Assembly: GCA_916610825.1 (NCBI GenBank)
Contig: OU744448.1
Coordinates: 20,935,032 to 20,999,031, forward strand
Origin: Haliclystus octoradiatus
Lineage: Eukaryota > Cnidaria > Staurozoa > Stauromedusae > Haliclystidae
Direction of reading: 5' to 3'
DNA length: 64,000 nt
The notes beneath the pieces are model-generated. The model was not told the DNA's origin, ran no database searches, and saw only the letters and a program-made list of their open reading frames with translations. Positions within the stretch are counted from its first letter, which is position 1; each line of letters starts with the position of its first letter. Of the stretch, positions 40,919-53,700 are shown one piece after another. The position numbers were made by a program, and so were the translations under genes.

Positions 40919-42451
40919 ATGGCCAACATGCTTGAAGGTTGTCAGCCCATCGTACCAGAATTTCATGGTAATCGAACAGACAGCAGAAAAAGGTCTTTTG
41001 ATACTCAATCGCCTATAATGGACGCTGCAAATCCGAATCAACCACAAGGCCAGTATGAAAGTTATGAAAGTCCACCGCTGAAAAAGACAAATTACGGCTG
41101 TGAGTTATTGCTATGTTGCTTATTTTAGCACATATATGTGTCTGCTTATGTGCATCCGCTGTAAATCGATGTGTAAATTGAAGTATTGGATTGTTATCTA
41201 TCTATTGTGATCGATCAAGATATGGTTTACATTTGAGTTGTACGGTGACAGTGTACTAGCGTTACTAGGCCAATGGCCATAACCGTGAGAAATCGTGATT
41301 TGTTCTGTGTTTGATTGGGCTTTGTGTAAATTGAACTCGTGGGCTATTTTGATCATATTTCTTTTGTTTATTCTTTAGCTGGATTCCCTCTGCTGAAGAT
41401 CTTGATTCCTAACTTTGCTGCGGGTGCTCTAATCGGTCGAAACGGTGTAAACATAGCTCAAATCCAAGCAGCATATGGCGCAAAAATACGATTGTCTTCT
41501 AATTCAGATTTCTACCCTTCAACGCATGATCGTATTGCTATTATAACAGGCGAAATTCCACAGATCATTGAAATGATGAAGTATATCCTTGATAAGATAA
41601 ATATTGACCCTATCAGTCGTGAATCAGTTGATTCGAGTAAGCCGCATGAACTAAAGATTATTATCCCGAATGCCACAGCTGGCTTAGTGATTGGGAAAGG
41701 TGGTTCAACTATAAAACATTTAACTGAAAAGACATCAGCTAAAATTATCATAACAGCTAAGGATCAAGATAGTTACCCAGGAGAAAGAATTATCACAGTG
41801 AGTGGCACAACACCTGCGGTACAGGCAGCCTGTAATGAGATCATACCAAGTATTTGTATTGATCCAGAAAACATGGCCAATAAAGTGCTATCATATGACA
41901 TGATTGGGGCTAGTATTTTAAGAACTCCCCTTGATTTGCAATCAACTGGACTTGGAGCTGTGACAAATATGGCTGCACGCAATGCACAAAAACAAGCACA
42001 TGCCTCGATGCAAGCTCAGGCTGCAATCCAAGCGCAGGCTGCATTACAAGCAATGACAGGCTATTCACCATACCAAATATCACAGCAAAATAATGTAACC
42101 CCACAATATCCTACTGTTGATGCTAATCTCAATAACTCTCATACACAATCACAAAATTCATCTGAATTTAAAACTAAGGTTTCAATTGAAATGCAAGTTC
42201 CTGATTTATATGTTGGTGCTGTTCTTGGCAAAGGTGGTAAAATTGCAAATGAATTAATGCAATACAGTGGTGCAAGGATACAATTTTCTGCCAAAGGTGA
42301 ATACGCGCAAGGTACATCTGACAGAATTTTGAAAATACAAGGTGACAGTATGACTGCTGCTCAGATTGCACACTTTCTTGTATGTCAAAAACTAGATCAA
42401 GCAAAAATTGACTTTCATCACCAAGGTGTTACACGTAATGGCTACTTATGA
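40919..42451 (+). CDS. NOVA: NOVA-family RNA-binding protein with three KH domains, two exons
   Basis: Exons 40919-41099 and 41379-42451, a 279-bp intron with GT/AG borders and matching phase; 417 residues. NOVA proteins bind YCAY clusters in pre-mRNA and steer alternative splicing in the nucleus. KH1 spans about 62-137 with the loop GRNG (80-83), KH2 about 150-223 with GKGG (166-169), KH3 about 327-402 with GKGG (344-347). KH1 has the NOVA-like pattern LKILIPNFAAGALIG and SDFYP; KH3 has VGAVLGKGGK and GARIQFSAKGEYAQGTSDR, close to NOVA KH3. The N-terminal part has basic clusters (RKR near 23, LKK near 54) that could be a nuclear signal. The linker between KH2 and KH3 is Ala/Gln rich, like but shorter than in vertebrate NOVA. 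The canonical GXXG in KH1 is GRNG rather than GKGG. PCBP is a less likely alternative. Confidence 0.86.
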
Positions 42452-42877
42452 TTGTTACTTAGCCCATTTGGAAAAGTTACAATATTTGGCGGCCTGCTGA
42501 CACAGTCATGTCTTCGCATTACTTATTTCCACTGCCATTGGTGGAATCAGGTATGTTTGTCTATACTCTTGGTTTCAACAACTATCACGCGTCATACAGA
42601 TCTTAGCATCGACAAATAACTTTGGTCATTGACCATCATTATATCTATATATCTATATTATCACAAACCAAAACATGCAGATGTCTACAATTTGCGACGT
42701 CATCACCTTGGTCAAATTCAATATTGACCCATCATTCACATATTCTATGTCTTCAATCATATATTCAAAAGTCATCTAGTTATATTAGTGCGGGATACCA
42801 TGCGTGAGAGAGAGAGAGCGCAGAGTCATGTCATGCAATTTAATGACTTTAATTTGTTAATTAGTATTTTAGCAGGA

Positions 42878-42883
42878 AATAAA
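42878..42883 (+). terminator. Candidate polyadenylation signal of the NOVA-like gene
   Basis: AATAAA about 430 nt past the stop codon. Later AATAAA words exist, so the true end may be further down. Confidence 0.35.
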
Positions 42884-45132
42884 TTTATTAAATGGTTTTG
42901 ATAATCAAGTTGTGCGTGTTCAAGAAGGCATTTTCTTATGTTATATTACAATGTATCAACCATGAATAACGTTAAGGTTTATAAAGATTTAACTGTTTCA
43001 AACAGTTTATTATTAAAAATGTAGATATATTAACTAATGCACAGCGTTAATCAATGTTTATTGTTGTTATCACTTTCATTTGTTTTTATTTTCACATTAT
43101 GTGTGTGTGTTTTACTCTCATATCTCATTTTCACCTTGACATCTCATTACTGTGACATTAATAAGAATATTCATAAGATAATTGTCAACCCTACATAAGA
43201 GCTCCTTCATCAGAATGTAATCTGTTTTTTATAGAACTCAATTTTAATTTTTATTTATATGAATGGCTTGAGTTGTTTCTATTATGTAAACAAATTCTTG
43301 AAAATAACATCCAACAAAATTTGGACATTTATTTCTATACTAATGCCACTTTGCATTTGCATAATGAGAAAAATAATTTTATATCGTTTGTTGCCAAACA
43401 AGCCATTGTGAGATGTTATAGGTTTTATTTTCAGTAAATCAAAAACTCAGTTTGATATGACAATAACAGTGATCTTACTGTGAATGAACTCATTATAACA
43501 CTGCTGGAAGATAGTAATTATCTACTTCCCCTCATATTGGTATACCCCCATCCAACCTTTACCTCACCTCAAATAACACAATAATGACAGCTTATTATGA
43601 TTTATTGTTTTAATTTGATCTGCTTTTGTTATGAGATGGATATTGTGACAACTGATTTAACATCTAGCATAGCATGACTGATTATTTTCCAAAGGCATTT
43701 CAATTTATATATTTTTTAACATATATGTTTTCTTGTTTGAAATATAAACAATATTAATCTAGGTTAATCTTTGACATAAAGACTCAATTTAATTTTAAAT
43801 ATTGGTAAAGTCTTCCTCTGTATGGATGTTTGCATTGTTTCATTCTCCTTTGAGAATATTTCTCTTGTTAATATTTCTAAAGTATCTTATAGTATAACCA
43901 TTTTTTAGCCTCTATTCAATATGATAAACCTCGTATTATAGTTGAAAGTAAGTGTCATTCATATCAACTTTGTAAAATAATTCAAATATGATGCTTTCAC
44001 TTTTACTGATTTACAATATGGTCACCTGCATGCCAATTTCATCTCATCAATCACTATCATTTCATTTCAAAACCATTTCACATATTTCACATATTCATAT
44101 TATATTGTCAGAAAAATATTTTTGAAATTACTTTGATTTAATAACAAGAATCTCTTTGAAGTCTTTCTTTTAGGTTTTTGTTCTGTTCAACATAATGCAA
44201 CATGGCTGAATAATGTGCTGAAATGTTGATACTATGTTGCCATGGAAACCTGAAATGAAAGCAACTTTACGTTACCTTGGTAATTCATTTTCAACACAAT
44301 AATGTAACCTGTAATCAGATGATACAAGAGATTGTACAGTTATTATCAGTTATACAAATATTATTATTGCTTGCAAATAAATACTTTGTCGGTAATTTTC
44401 TTGATTCTAACATTTTAAATGATTGGGTTTACTTTTTTCTTGTTTATTTGTCCTGATTTCGAGTGTCCTTTGTTGCATTTGTGTATCTTTCACGTTCAAT
44501 CACCATTGTTCGATTCCATTTGCTATCCAATGAGCATTGAGCATGGAAGTTTTTGGTACAACGATGTTGCTAGTCTTGTGATAGTTGATAGAATTACTTT
44601 AAAGGAAAGCTTCTTAATCTCTCATACTATCTCCGAAGGATCAATCTGAAGAATAATTTTATCATGTACAGTGTCTGTGAAACTTTATCGGTTCCCGCTT
44701 CTTTGACATTCCGCAATCTGATTATACTGTATCGGATCAACATTCAGGATTGGCGTAACAACCAAACCGAATCTCTATGTACAGTAGAATACTAATAGTA
44801 ATAATAAAATATCAAAATTTTACTGTAAACAAAAAATGGTTCCTCATTGAGGAGAATTGATTCCGTAGTTGGCCGGTAGGTAAATCTACCTTCAAATATA
44901 CAGTAGATTGTTTCACGCAATTTGCCACCTGATAATTCCAAATAGAAACAAGGCTTATTTACGTCATCATTTGGTTCAATTTCAGCAGATTTATTTCATT
45001 CCGTTTAGCGACATAATCGGATATTGAGGATTCAATTCAAACTCGCTTTTAAAAAAGCAATTCTGTTTATAGTTGAAGTAAATTGTCGGCATTGGAAGCC
45101 CCAATTCATGACATCACTTAAAGGCCTTAAAG

Positions 45133-45235
45133 TATGGGGACCATAAAAACGATACACATACTATAATAAACGTTCTAAAATACATATTCACTTATTATAG
45201 TATGTGTACCGATTTCATGGTCCCGAGTCCCCATA
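45133..45235. repeat. Fold-back MITE, 103 bp
   Basis: Left arm 45133-45169 and right arm 45192-45235 are inverted copies: both outer ends read TATGGGGAC and both inner ends read CACATACTATAATAA, with a small insertion in the right arm. TA at the outer ends would suit a Tc1/mariner-type target. No coding capacity. Confidence 0.65.
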
Positions 45236-46146
45236 ATTTGTATATGGCAGTAGATTTAAAGATCCATGGATCAAAATTTTATTTGAACACCAAAACTGAT
45301 CACTATCATATGGGTATGATTGATTATTGCGATAGAATTATATACGTTCGTTCAAGTGCATGTGAAATCGGGAGATTTTTCTGCTTATTGAAACAGCTAA
45401 TTATGTAAAGTAGAGAATGTGTACCAATTTGCATAATGCAATGCAACAGGGAAGTAGATGACACCATATGGTAACCTTGTGGCCTCACCCCGTTAATCCG
45501 ATTATTTTTATCGCATTGTAAAGTTTTAATACAAAAGTCAATGGCAACAGTTTTTGGATTTTATTATACTCAACGTCATTTCGACTGAATATCTTCAGCC
45601 ATTTTTAAGAGAATAAAATTTTTAAAGGTACATCATTTATAAGTTTAAAATTGAATAGAGTTTGTAACTTAAATGCTAGGAAATTTTAGATTTATAATTA
45701 AAACGATATATGCAAAGAATATAGATTTTTCTTATGGCAATGTTGTAACTTAAGTTTTTGGAATTACTAAAAATTACACATCTCTATGTCACCAATGATT
45801 TATATTCCGCGCATTTTCAAGAACATCATTGCTATAATATACGTTTTTGCTCCATCTTTTTCTTTTTATTGGAACTTCGATTAATTAATTGAATGCAACG
45901 CTAAATCCTTGAAATTTGGAAAACAGCTCTAGTGCTATATCTGTAAAATTATAATTTACAACTAAACATATTGTATATGTATATATATGTGTGTGTGTGC
46001 AATATCATCATTTATTTAGAATCGGATAAGCGTCGAGCTTTATTTGTCGTAGATTATTAGAGTATGTACACATAAGAAAACCCAGCATAAGCAATCTGAT
46101 TGGTTATATCGTTTTCTCACTTATAAGGAAAATGATATATAGAGAA

Positions 46147-46388
46147 CCGGGGGGGGGGGGGGGGGGTAACTTCCATCGCGCTTCGACAGGGTCGCTCAAA
46201 TGGAACTTTGCCAAAATGACGATAAAAAATTTCACATGATGAAAAAGATACCCCAAATGTATTTTATGAATAGCAGATTCAACCTAAAAAGATTGAAGAG
46301 AAAAATTTCATATGCAAAATTGAAAGGTGCTCTTTAATATTTGAACGTCCCCGTATACCCGAAGTATGAAAGTTACCCCCCCCCCCGG
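46147..46388. mobile_element. 242-bp MITE with exact 8-bp target-site duplication
   Basis: Ends are inverted: CCGGGG (G-run of 18 bases, 46149-46166) then TAACTTCCAT, against AAGTTAC then a C-run (46376-46386) and GG. Both flanks read ATAGAGAA (46139-46146 and 46389-46396). An 8-bp duplication is the hAT-superfamily signature. No coding capacity. Confidence 0.8.
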
Positions 46389-46584
46389 ATAGAGAATGAT
46401 TGGCTGAAGCTATTGTGTGCTCAAAAATATGGACTGAAAACATGTTCATATATGGTTTCTTACTGACAAATCTTGCTGCTATAGAATAATCGTCTATCAT
46501 ATCTATCATTTCCTTTAAATATATATATAGCTGCACACAGGTACATGTTTCGGACCGTTAGCCTTCATCAGTACTGTTAATAAT

Positions 46585-46786
46585 TGGCAGATTGGCTGTG
46601 CAAACCCTTATAAAAGTGAATATATTTACCAATCTGACGACATGGTTTTTATAGCTACAAAGATCAATCAAATTATCAATCCAAAGCTCAATCTGCAATG
46701 ATTATTAGGCGCATGAATTCTCATCTGCCTGTTAGACTTACCAATGGCAGCATGGCAATTCTACGAATGGGTGCATTATTTGTAAG
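46585..46786 (+). pseudogene. Inverted partial copy of COA8 exon 1 and its 5' flank
   Basis: Matches the complement of 40427-40627 closely. In the 84-nt exon-1 coding part (46698-46781) only three bases differ, giving two amino-acid changes and no stop; the donor GTAAG is also kept. Upstream the match is weaker, with a one-base deletion. The similarity stops at the donor site. No COA8 exon 2-like sequence was seen downstream, and reading through the donor meets a stop after four codons, so it is taken as a partial duplicate. Confidence 0.8.
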
Positions 46787-47557
46787 AAAGAAATAATCCA
46801 ATTTATAGAAACTTTCCAACTCTGCATGGAATTTGAATGATTTGTTTAAATCCATTACACTTGCTAGATGCTCGGTCATGAATTATTTTCTGATAAGCTA
46901 TAGCTACGTATATACTATGATTTAGTGGACTGTCCAACCGTTGTATGTCTTTATATGTGAAGGCTAGGAAGTGCGTAGCTCGTGCTCTTCTTGTGCGCCT
47001 AAATTAAACATCGTTTTCCATTGAATTTTATGATGGTTTCAACCTATTTTCTCCAAAACACCAGTTACTTCGATGCAAAAGAGTACGAAAAAAGAAATGA
47101 TGCTACTATTTGATGCTTGGCTATATTTTTCACGTTTTCATTCTATCCATATATGTGGTAGCAGCTTCAGCAGAAAGAACAGATTCATTTATTGTTGATT
47201 TTGGAAAAGTAGCGTCCCAAGCACTATGTTTGCTAGAAATTCAAGGCATTATTTTCGTATACACTAAGCGCTTTCCATTATCCCTGCATAAAGCATATAG
47301 ATTCTAAAACCACTGGTATCCTAGAAGATCCCAAACTAAAACTCATCAAGTCATCAAGTCATTATTTAAGCTCAGAGTGATAGGTCATACCTTCTTGAAG
47401 TTTTGTTGCAGCTTAGGCCGCGTAGTCATGATTCTATATCCCTGGAATTAAAACCTAAATTAAAATTATAAAATATCCCAAAAATCAGCTTTTCACTATG
47501 TAAAACAGAAGTAGTGCTTTTTAATGATAATTGTTTTATGTATTTGTACTGAACAGG

Positions 47558-47662
47558 TAGAATACTAGTCTGCATTACAGACCGCGATTTATTCACAAAA
47601 GAATAGGATGAATCTATTCTTTCGTGAATGAATCGCGGTCTGTAACGCAGGCTAGTAGAATA
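47558..47662. repeat. Fold-back element with long hairpin, about 105 bp
   Basis: Two arms of about 47 bp, with few mismatches, surround a loop of about seven bases (gatgaat). The cores are ACAGACCGCGATTTATTCAC (left) and its near-complement on the right. A transcript would form a long, almost perfect hairpin. Confidence 0.7.
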
Positions 47663-50603
47663 CGAGTAAAATAAATATGATTTTGTACGATTTTTCAGTT
47701 AATTATTATTATGATATCTTTATGAAGAGATATATCACTTTGAACAGTTGAGAAAAATAAGTACCATATTACATTTATTTTATGTAAAGCACTTCATAAT
47801 AAGGATTTATTTCAAACTGTCCGATACAGTATTGTGAATAGCTGCACGTACTAAACAAACCTTCCTTTTATTAAATTTTGATTGACAAATAAATATGCAT
47901 AATATTTCATCAGTTATAATTTTACGGGTTATGTGTTACATATACAATATACATATATACAGATCATGAACTGGGCGGTGTCAGTGAAAGAAACACAAAT
48001 CGTCATATTCTGCTGGCTCAATATAAATGTGATTGTCTGACAATAAAAACACAATGAATTTGTAATAGCTGTTTTACAAACATTCAGGTAAGACACACAG
48101 CAAAAATCAATATTTGAGACAAAAACAATCAAAATATACACAGTAGTGACTGTACTCATTCCATATATATAACATTAGCAATTGAATATTTCAGTCGAGA
48201 ATTGACAGTTGACAAATATACACGATTATCAATATACAATTGAGAATGCATTATGAGAATTTTTACGTTCGTCAATCCAATTGGGCATATCCTCTTGTGG
48301 CTATGCAAAGCATGGACTATTTTGAAACATATACAAGGCCAGTATGATCTCGAATAAAAGGATCATTACGCCACATAACTCACAATTAATTTATACTAAC
48401 AAGTGTTTCAACTAATATAATACATATGGTAACATTGTAAGCATATCATATACCAGCGTGTGATTAATGAATCTATACTGATTGATTTGTATCATGTCAG
48501 ATGTTCCTGTATAACATGGTTAGATCGCTGTTTATCCACCGCAATTCTAGAATTGGATTTTCAAAATTTTGAAATGTTCAGGGAATGATTTTCTATAAAA
48601 GAAGATCGCATGGCAAATTATGTGAGTAGAATCTCGTTCTGCTAGCGATCATTTTGATATCGATTACGAGACTAGGAGACCAAGCTTGTAGGTCCCCCTG
48701 TAGATCCAGGTGACGCCATTCTCTAGGTTTGTCATACGATTATTGGAGTGGCTCTTTTTGGTCAGTATAGCTCTTATACTTATATACCCCTATCATTACC
48801 AGGACAATCCACCCGCGCCCTTGATTAATCATTTGATTGTTTGATGTGGCATAGCCAGATAAATTCAAATCTGAATTGACCTTCTGGGGATCGAGATTGA
48901 GTGGGGAAATCATTGATGAGATTCACCAATTCAAATTCGGAGATTCAGGCATACTGAATATATGACTTTCAATTGGAAATCCAATTTGCCTGGCCGGGCC
49001 ATGACAATCTATATAATGGCTGAATCACTGACGGAATGAAACATATAGCAGCTCGTGAATGAGGCTAAATCAATGTTTACAATATTTCCTTGTTAGGGAA
49101 GACCCATAAAGTTCATACTCTCAGTAAATGTTCAAATATTTGAATCCCCATATCCCTCTATACGCAGCCGTACGCCTTTAAATAGACCCCCCTTCACTCG
49201 TACTTACTCACAATTTTGTAACCCCCACGTTTATACGAATTTTGTTGTTGCTATTTCCGGAAAGTATACTTAACGCAAGAAAAACGCAAATTTTCGCAGT
49301 ATTGAAATTATGGTTCAAACTTTTCAATTTGAGTACAAAAACAAATCTTAGAAAGTTAAAAAGCTGAGAATTAATTGCATAATAATCTTTCAAAAAGTGC
49401 TACAGAGACGGTTAAGATGCGTACGTACTTTGACGATTGACATCCCTCTCCCCCGCGTATGCAGCTGTATGCTCTTGGTATGATTTGGCATGAGCCCCCT
49501 CTCCCTTAACTGAATACATACTTTATGGATGGTCCATTAATTAGTTGATATTGTTCTCTATTCTATACAATGTTAATCTTATCGGCTACCGCGTTTCTGC
49601 TGTTGCATTACTCTTCAACTTTAAAATGTTCCATACTTGATGCTAAATGATATTGCAGGCAAGAAAGCTTTTCATAATACCAAATTAGGTAAATTTAAGG
49701 CAGTTGAACTTTCAAGGTCATTGAAAAATCGTAAGATATAGAGACAATAAATAAATACCATCACATACACAAAGAAAATATTTATTATAATTACACGGAT
49801 ATCTGGTGTTTTATTTTAGGCAAGTAACAATTACAAGAACATAAGCTTATCGTTTTCCTGTTAAACATTACTAACAGTTCCTAATATATATATTATTATC
49901 AAAATGGTCTAAATGACAGTTTCTTTTTGTTTAATTTCATAGTAAAGTACAATGAAGATTGGCAAAATTTCAAAGAGAGCTCTCTTGTCTAAACGACAAA
50001 CATAAGCCATCTATATTTTTAGTAACGCAACGGACAGATGCTGTGGAAAATTACAGTAACAAATAGTTTCGAGAGAGAATTGATAGTAACGTCTTGAAAG
50101 AGTTGTCATTTTGGAAATCCAGCCATTGTTTTATTAATTCTATTGATTTATCCGCCTGTTTAAACAACTGGACCTGTTTTTTTTAGTATAAAGTTAACCG
50201 AAACGAATTTAAAGCTGGAAATCGACTTTGCGGGATAGAGATAGACGCTTGACTATTGTTATTATGTATGACATATTATTGTAAGAAGTTAAATGGGAAT
50301 ATCAGAGCTGTCTGTTTTCTATATGCGATTGATTATTTTACGATTGGAAAGAAATAAGGTGGAGTATATTTATACTGTACTTTAATATGTCCCTATGAGA
50401 TACAGTACTCAAAGAATGTTTGCTTAAACGACTTTACTAGAGACATGATTAAGGGTCTATGAGAAAGAAAAAACAACTTATGATTTGAGTGTTTATTGCT
50501 TTTACAAGATCAAAATACTAACAGTAAGATATTTAAATAATCATAAAATATTCAAAAGTTGGTTGGATTACTCGCTTCTGCATTAAACCGCAAATCCGAA
50601 CAA

Positions 50604-50611
50604 TATAAAAG
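50604..50611 (+). promoter_or_regulatory. Candidate TATA box of the K2P channel gene
   Basis: TATAAAAG lies 110 bp upstream of the start codon at 50714, a suitable place for a start site near 50635. Chance is possible in this AT-rich sequence. Confidence 0.4.
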
Positions 50612-50713
50612 TACAGTAATCAGCTCAGAACGAAATTGTAACATCAGATCATATCATACACGACAAAGGCAGAAATAAAAATATATATATGCCAACATAT
50701 TATATATATATCA

Positions 50714-53700
50714 ATGAGAGAAGGAATCTATCAGATTTTCGCTTTATCAATTTTATTATTATTATATATGATAATTGGTGCGTTGATATTTCATTATTTG
50801 GAAAATGAAAATGAAGCTCTTATACGACAAACATATGAAGATTTATTTTATAAATTCAAACATGATAATAATCTCAGTGATGAAGCTATGAATGATATTT
50901 TAAATATACATGAAAATGCTTTTAAATTGGGAATTACAAGCAGAAGTGCAACGAAGTGGGATTTCATTGGTTCGTTTTATTTTTCTGGCACAGTCATATC
51001 GACAATTGGTAAGTTTTCTACGTTTTTAAAATTCAAAGTGTTATAGTGAAATAGTGAACAAGCTTCTAATCTATACCAGCATCCTATTCTATTTATTTAA
51101 AATAAATATATATATATATTCCACTCCAATAACATTGGCTAATAAATTCATATTATCATTAATGTAAGTGAATGGTCGAACCTGTATTCTACATTTTGCA
51201 AACTGTCATATAAAGTGCGGAATTCTGGGAACCTGGTCCCCGAAAGCAAACAAAAAATCAGAAGGTATATGCATTTATCAGAATTGTTCTCTTATTGAAA
51301 ATAATGATTTGTGGATTTCATGTTTTAAAATTCATGCATACCATCATGCCTCAAATTTTGATAAGATTTCTTCAAAATAATTCTACCAAATTTTCAACTT
51401 TTCAAAGAAAGGTTCTCTGGCAATGTGGTTGCGGGAGACGAAAACGTTTGTGCAACCCTGCAAGAGAAATTCATAATAATTTGCATCATGCAATGTGCAG
51501 TAAAAAGTAAGAGAAATCATTGTAAAATCACTTGGAAATCTAGGAATCAAAATATACAATCTTGTATTCATATATTATATTATATCATATCATATCATAT
51601 TTTACAGATATAGGCCCAAGAAAAAGTATTATAAAATATTAAAATTGGATACAAGATCTACACTTCAAGAAAAAGTCAATGGCAATTTTTTATTGAAAAC
51701 GAGCAAGCTTCATTAAAATCTATATTCATTTGCAAATAGACTAAAAGTGCGTTAAGAAGAACAAAAATGCATTTACAATGATAAATTTCAATGTGTATTA
51801 TAGTTACAATGTGAGGAATAATGAACATAGTTTACATTCTCATTTAAATTATTTATGATAATATGTTTTGCGTTCTAGATTTATGCAAAACATATATAGC
51901 ATCGATTAGGGAATACTTTAATGAATATAATAAATTATCTACGGCACACTGAGAATTTACGACATGAATATTCAAATTTGTAATTTCTGCAGTAGAGTAT
52001 TTGTCCATCAAATAAATTAAAGCTCGTCACAAGTCAAGCCGTACAGATGAGAGTTTATAAAGGAATCACCCTTATAAGAAATTAATAAAATACAATTGAC
52101 TGCTCGATGTCTTTCCTTTGGAAGATTACAGAATTACATAGACATAGACTGTACCCACGCATTATAATTTTCATTGCACATTTCTCTTGTATATATATAA
52201 GTATATCATTATTGTTTTTGAGTTGAATTTGAGTTTTGTAAAGTAGTATACGGCTAAAGTTATACGTTTTTCTTTTTACCAGTCGGTAACTGTTTCCGTT
52301 TAATTGCACATAAATATCTCGCTACCGTTTAAAATTCTACTGGGGTTAATTGACATTTTTGGAGAAAGAGCAAATGTCTCGATTGAATTGTTGAAGTTGC
52401 TCATCGAATTTATTATCAAATGTAAAATAGATGCCCCAACTCTTTTGAGTTATCCCACATACTAAACACTATATGATGCTCCTAAAACAGTAAATTTCGA
52501 AATGTCATTGTCCTTCAGATTTAGGCTTGGAAAGGCTCCTATTTAAGTTGTTCCACCTCAGTATACCAAAAAATGGAGACAAGTCTTAGGGATAAGGCCA
52601 AAACCTTCTTGATTCGTAGATGACACAGTTCTAATCTCAAATAGCTCCTGCCTTTATACATTTCTCTATATTTCCTAATAGAAGTCAGATTATATAATGT
52701 AACCCGCTTATGAATAATGAACTATCGAAATTAACCCTTCTTGAACCCTTATACTAACAATTCATCACATGTAACCGATTTCAAATTCGATTCAGTTGGA
52801 TCTTGGATTAGAAGTTTTGCAGGTCATACATGTTTCTATAATGATGGTCCATTTCTCTCTTAATTTGTGATCAATACCATTTCAACTTGACTCTTATTCA
52901 CAGACAGAGACCCTATTGGAAGACAAACAAATGATTCGTAATCGTAATTGACTTGCATATGTTACTTTTTCTATTTAACAACACTAATCCTTGTTATGAT
53001 AAAAGCGATCAAAAGTCTTCAAATGATTTTGTTTGGGTAGTGCTTAGCTTACAATAATCCACATATCAGTAGAAGCTTATACATTTATGTGTTGTAATGT
53101 TTGTTTGGTATTAGTAGGCCTTAGTAATAATCTAAGAAAGGCGGTACCCTTCAACTTTTGATGTTGATATTGTAAAAATCTTGCAATGAAGGACTAGCGG
53201 ATAATTAAAGTATATCTGTATGTGATGTTTTGTAATATATAAGTACATTGTTTTTGTCTTTGACACTGCTTTGTAGTGCTCGATGCGATGATGCAGAACA
53301 ATTTAAAAAATAAATATTAAGGAAACACAAAAATCTGATATATTTGCTAGCACTGGTTTTATGCCTCAGTGAGTAAGTTTATAAAATTCAATCAGTCCCC
53401 ACATCTCATGCAAAGCAAAACTGAGAAAGCCTGCATAAAAGTAGAAAAACACGTCTTCCTCTCAGTTAAAATATTTTTGTAATTCAATTTATACTTCTCA
53501 ATCTCAAATCATAATGATAGTGCCTTAGAAATATGCTGCTATAGGATTATTATAAATACATAATTATGACAAGAGAAAGTTTCACAATTTGAGGCACCAT
53601 ATGGTGATCGTATTCATTTCGATATAGTAGCTGATTAACAAACCAGTCACGAAAGTAACAAGTAGATTGTAACAATTAAGACTCATGAGAAGTTATAGAT

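Larger units (their letters stand above)
42452..50713. other. 3' UTR of the NOVA-like gene and intergenic repeats
   Basis: The first one to two kilobases probably contain the NOVA-like 3' UTR: AATAAA occurs at 42878-42883, and AATAAA is present again near 44375. The rest holds four supported elements (45133-45235, 46147-46388, 46585-46786 and 47558-47662) and a short GT run near 45990. Open frames such as 44419-44649 and 47110-47307 have no recognisable domain and were not accepted as genes. Confidence 0.5.

Noticed and set aside
41512..42404. Four minus-strand frames of 64-79 residues
   Set aside because: They are antisense to the NOVA-like KH exon.
44419..44649. 76-residue frame downstream of the NOVA-like gene
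   Set aside because: Lies in probable 3' UTR, with no domain or splice evidence.
47110..47307. 65-residue frame with a hydrophobic start resembling a signal peptide
   Set aside because: Short, no homologue recognised, and nothing supports expression.
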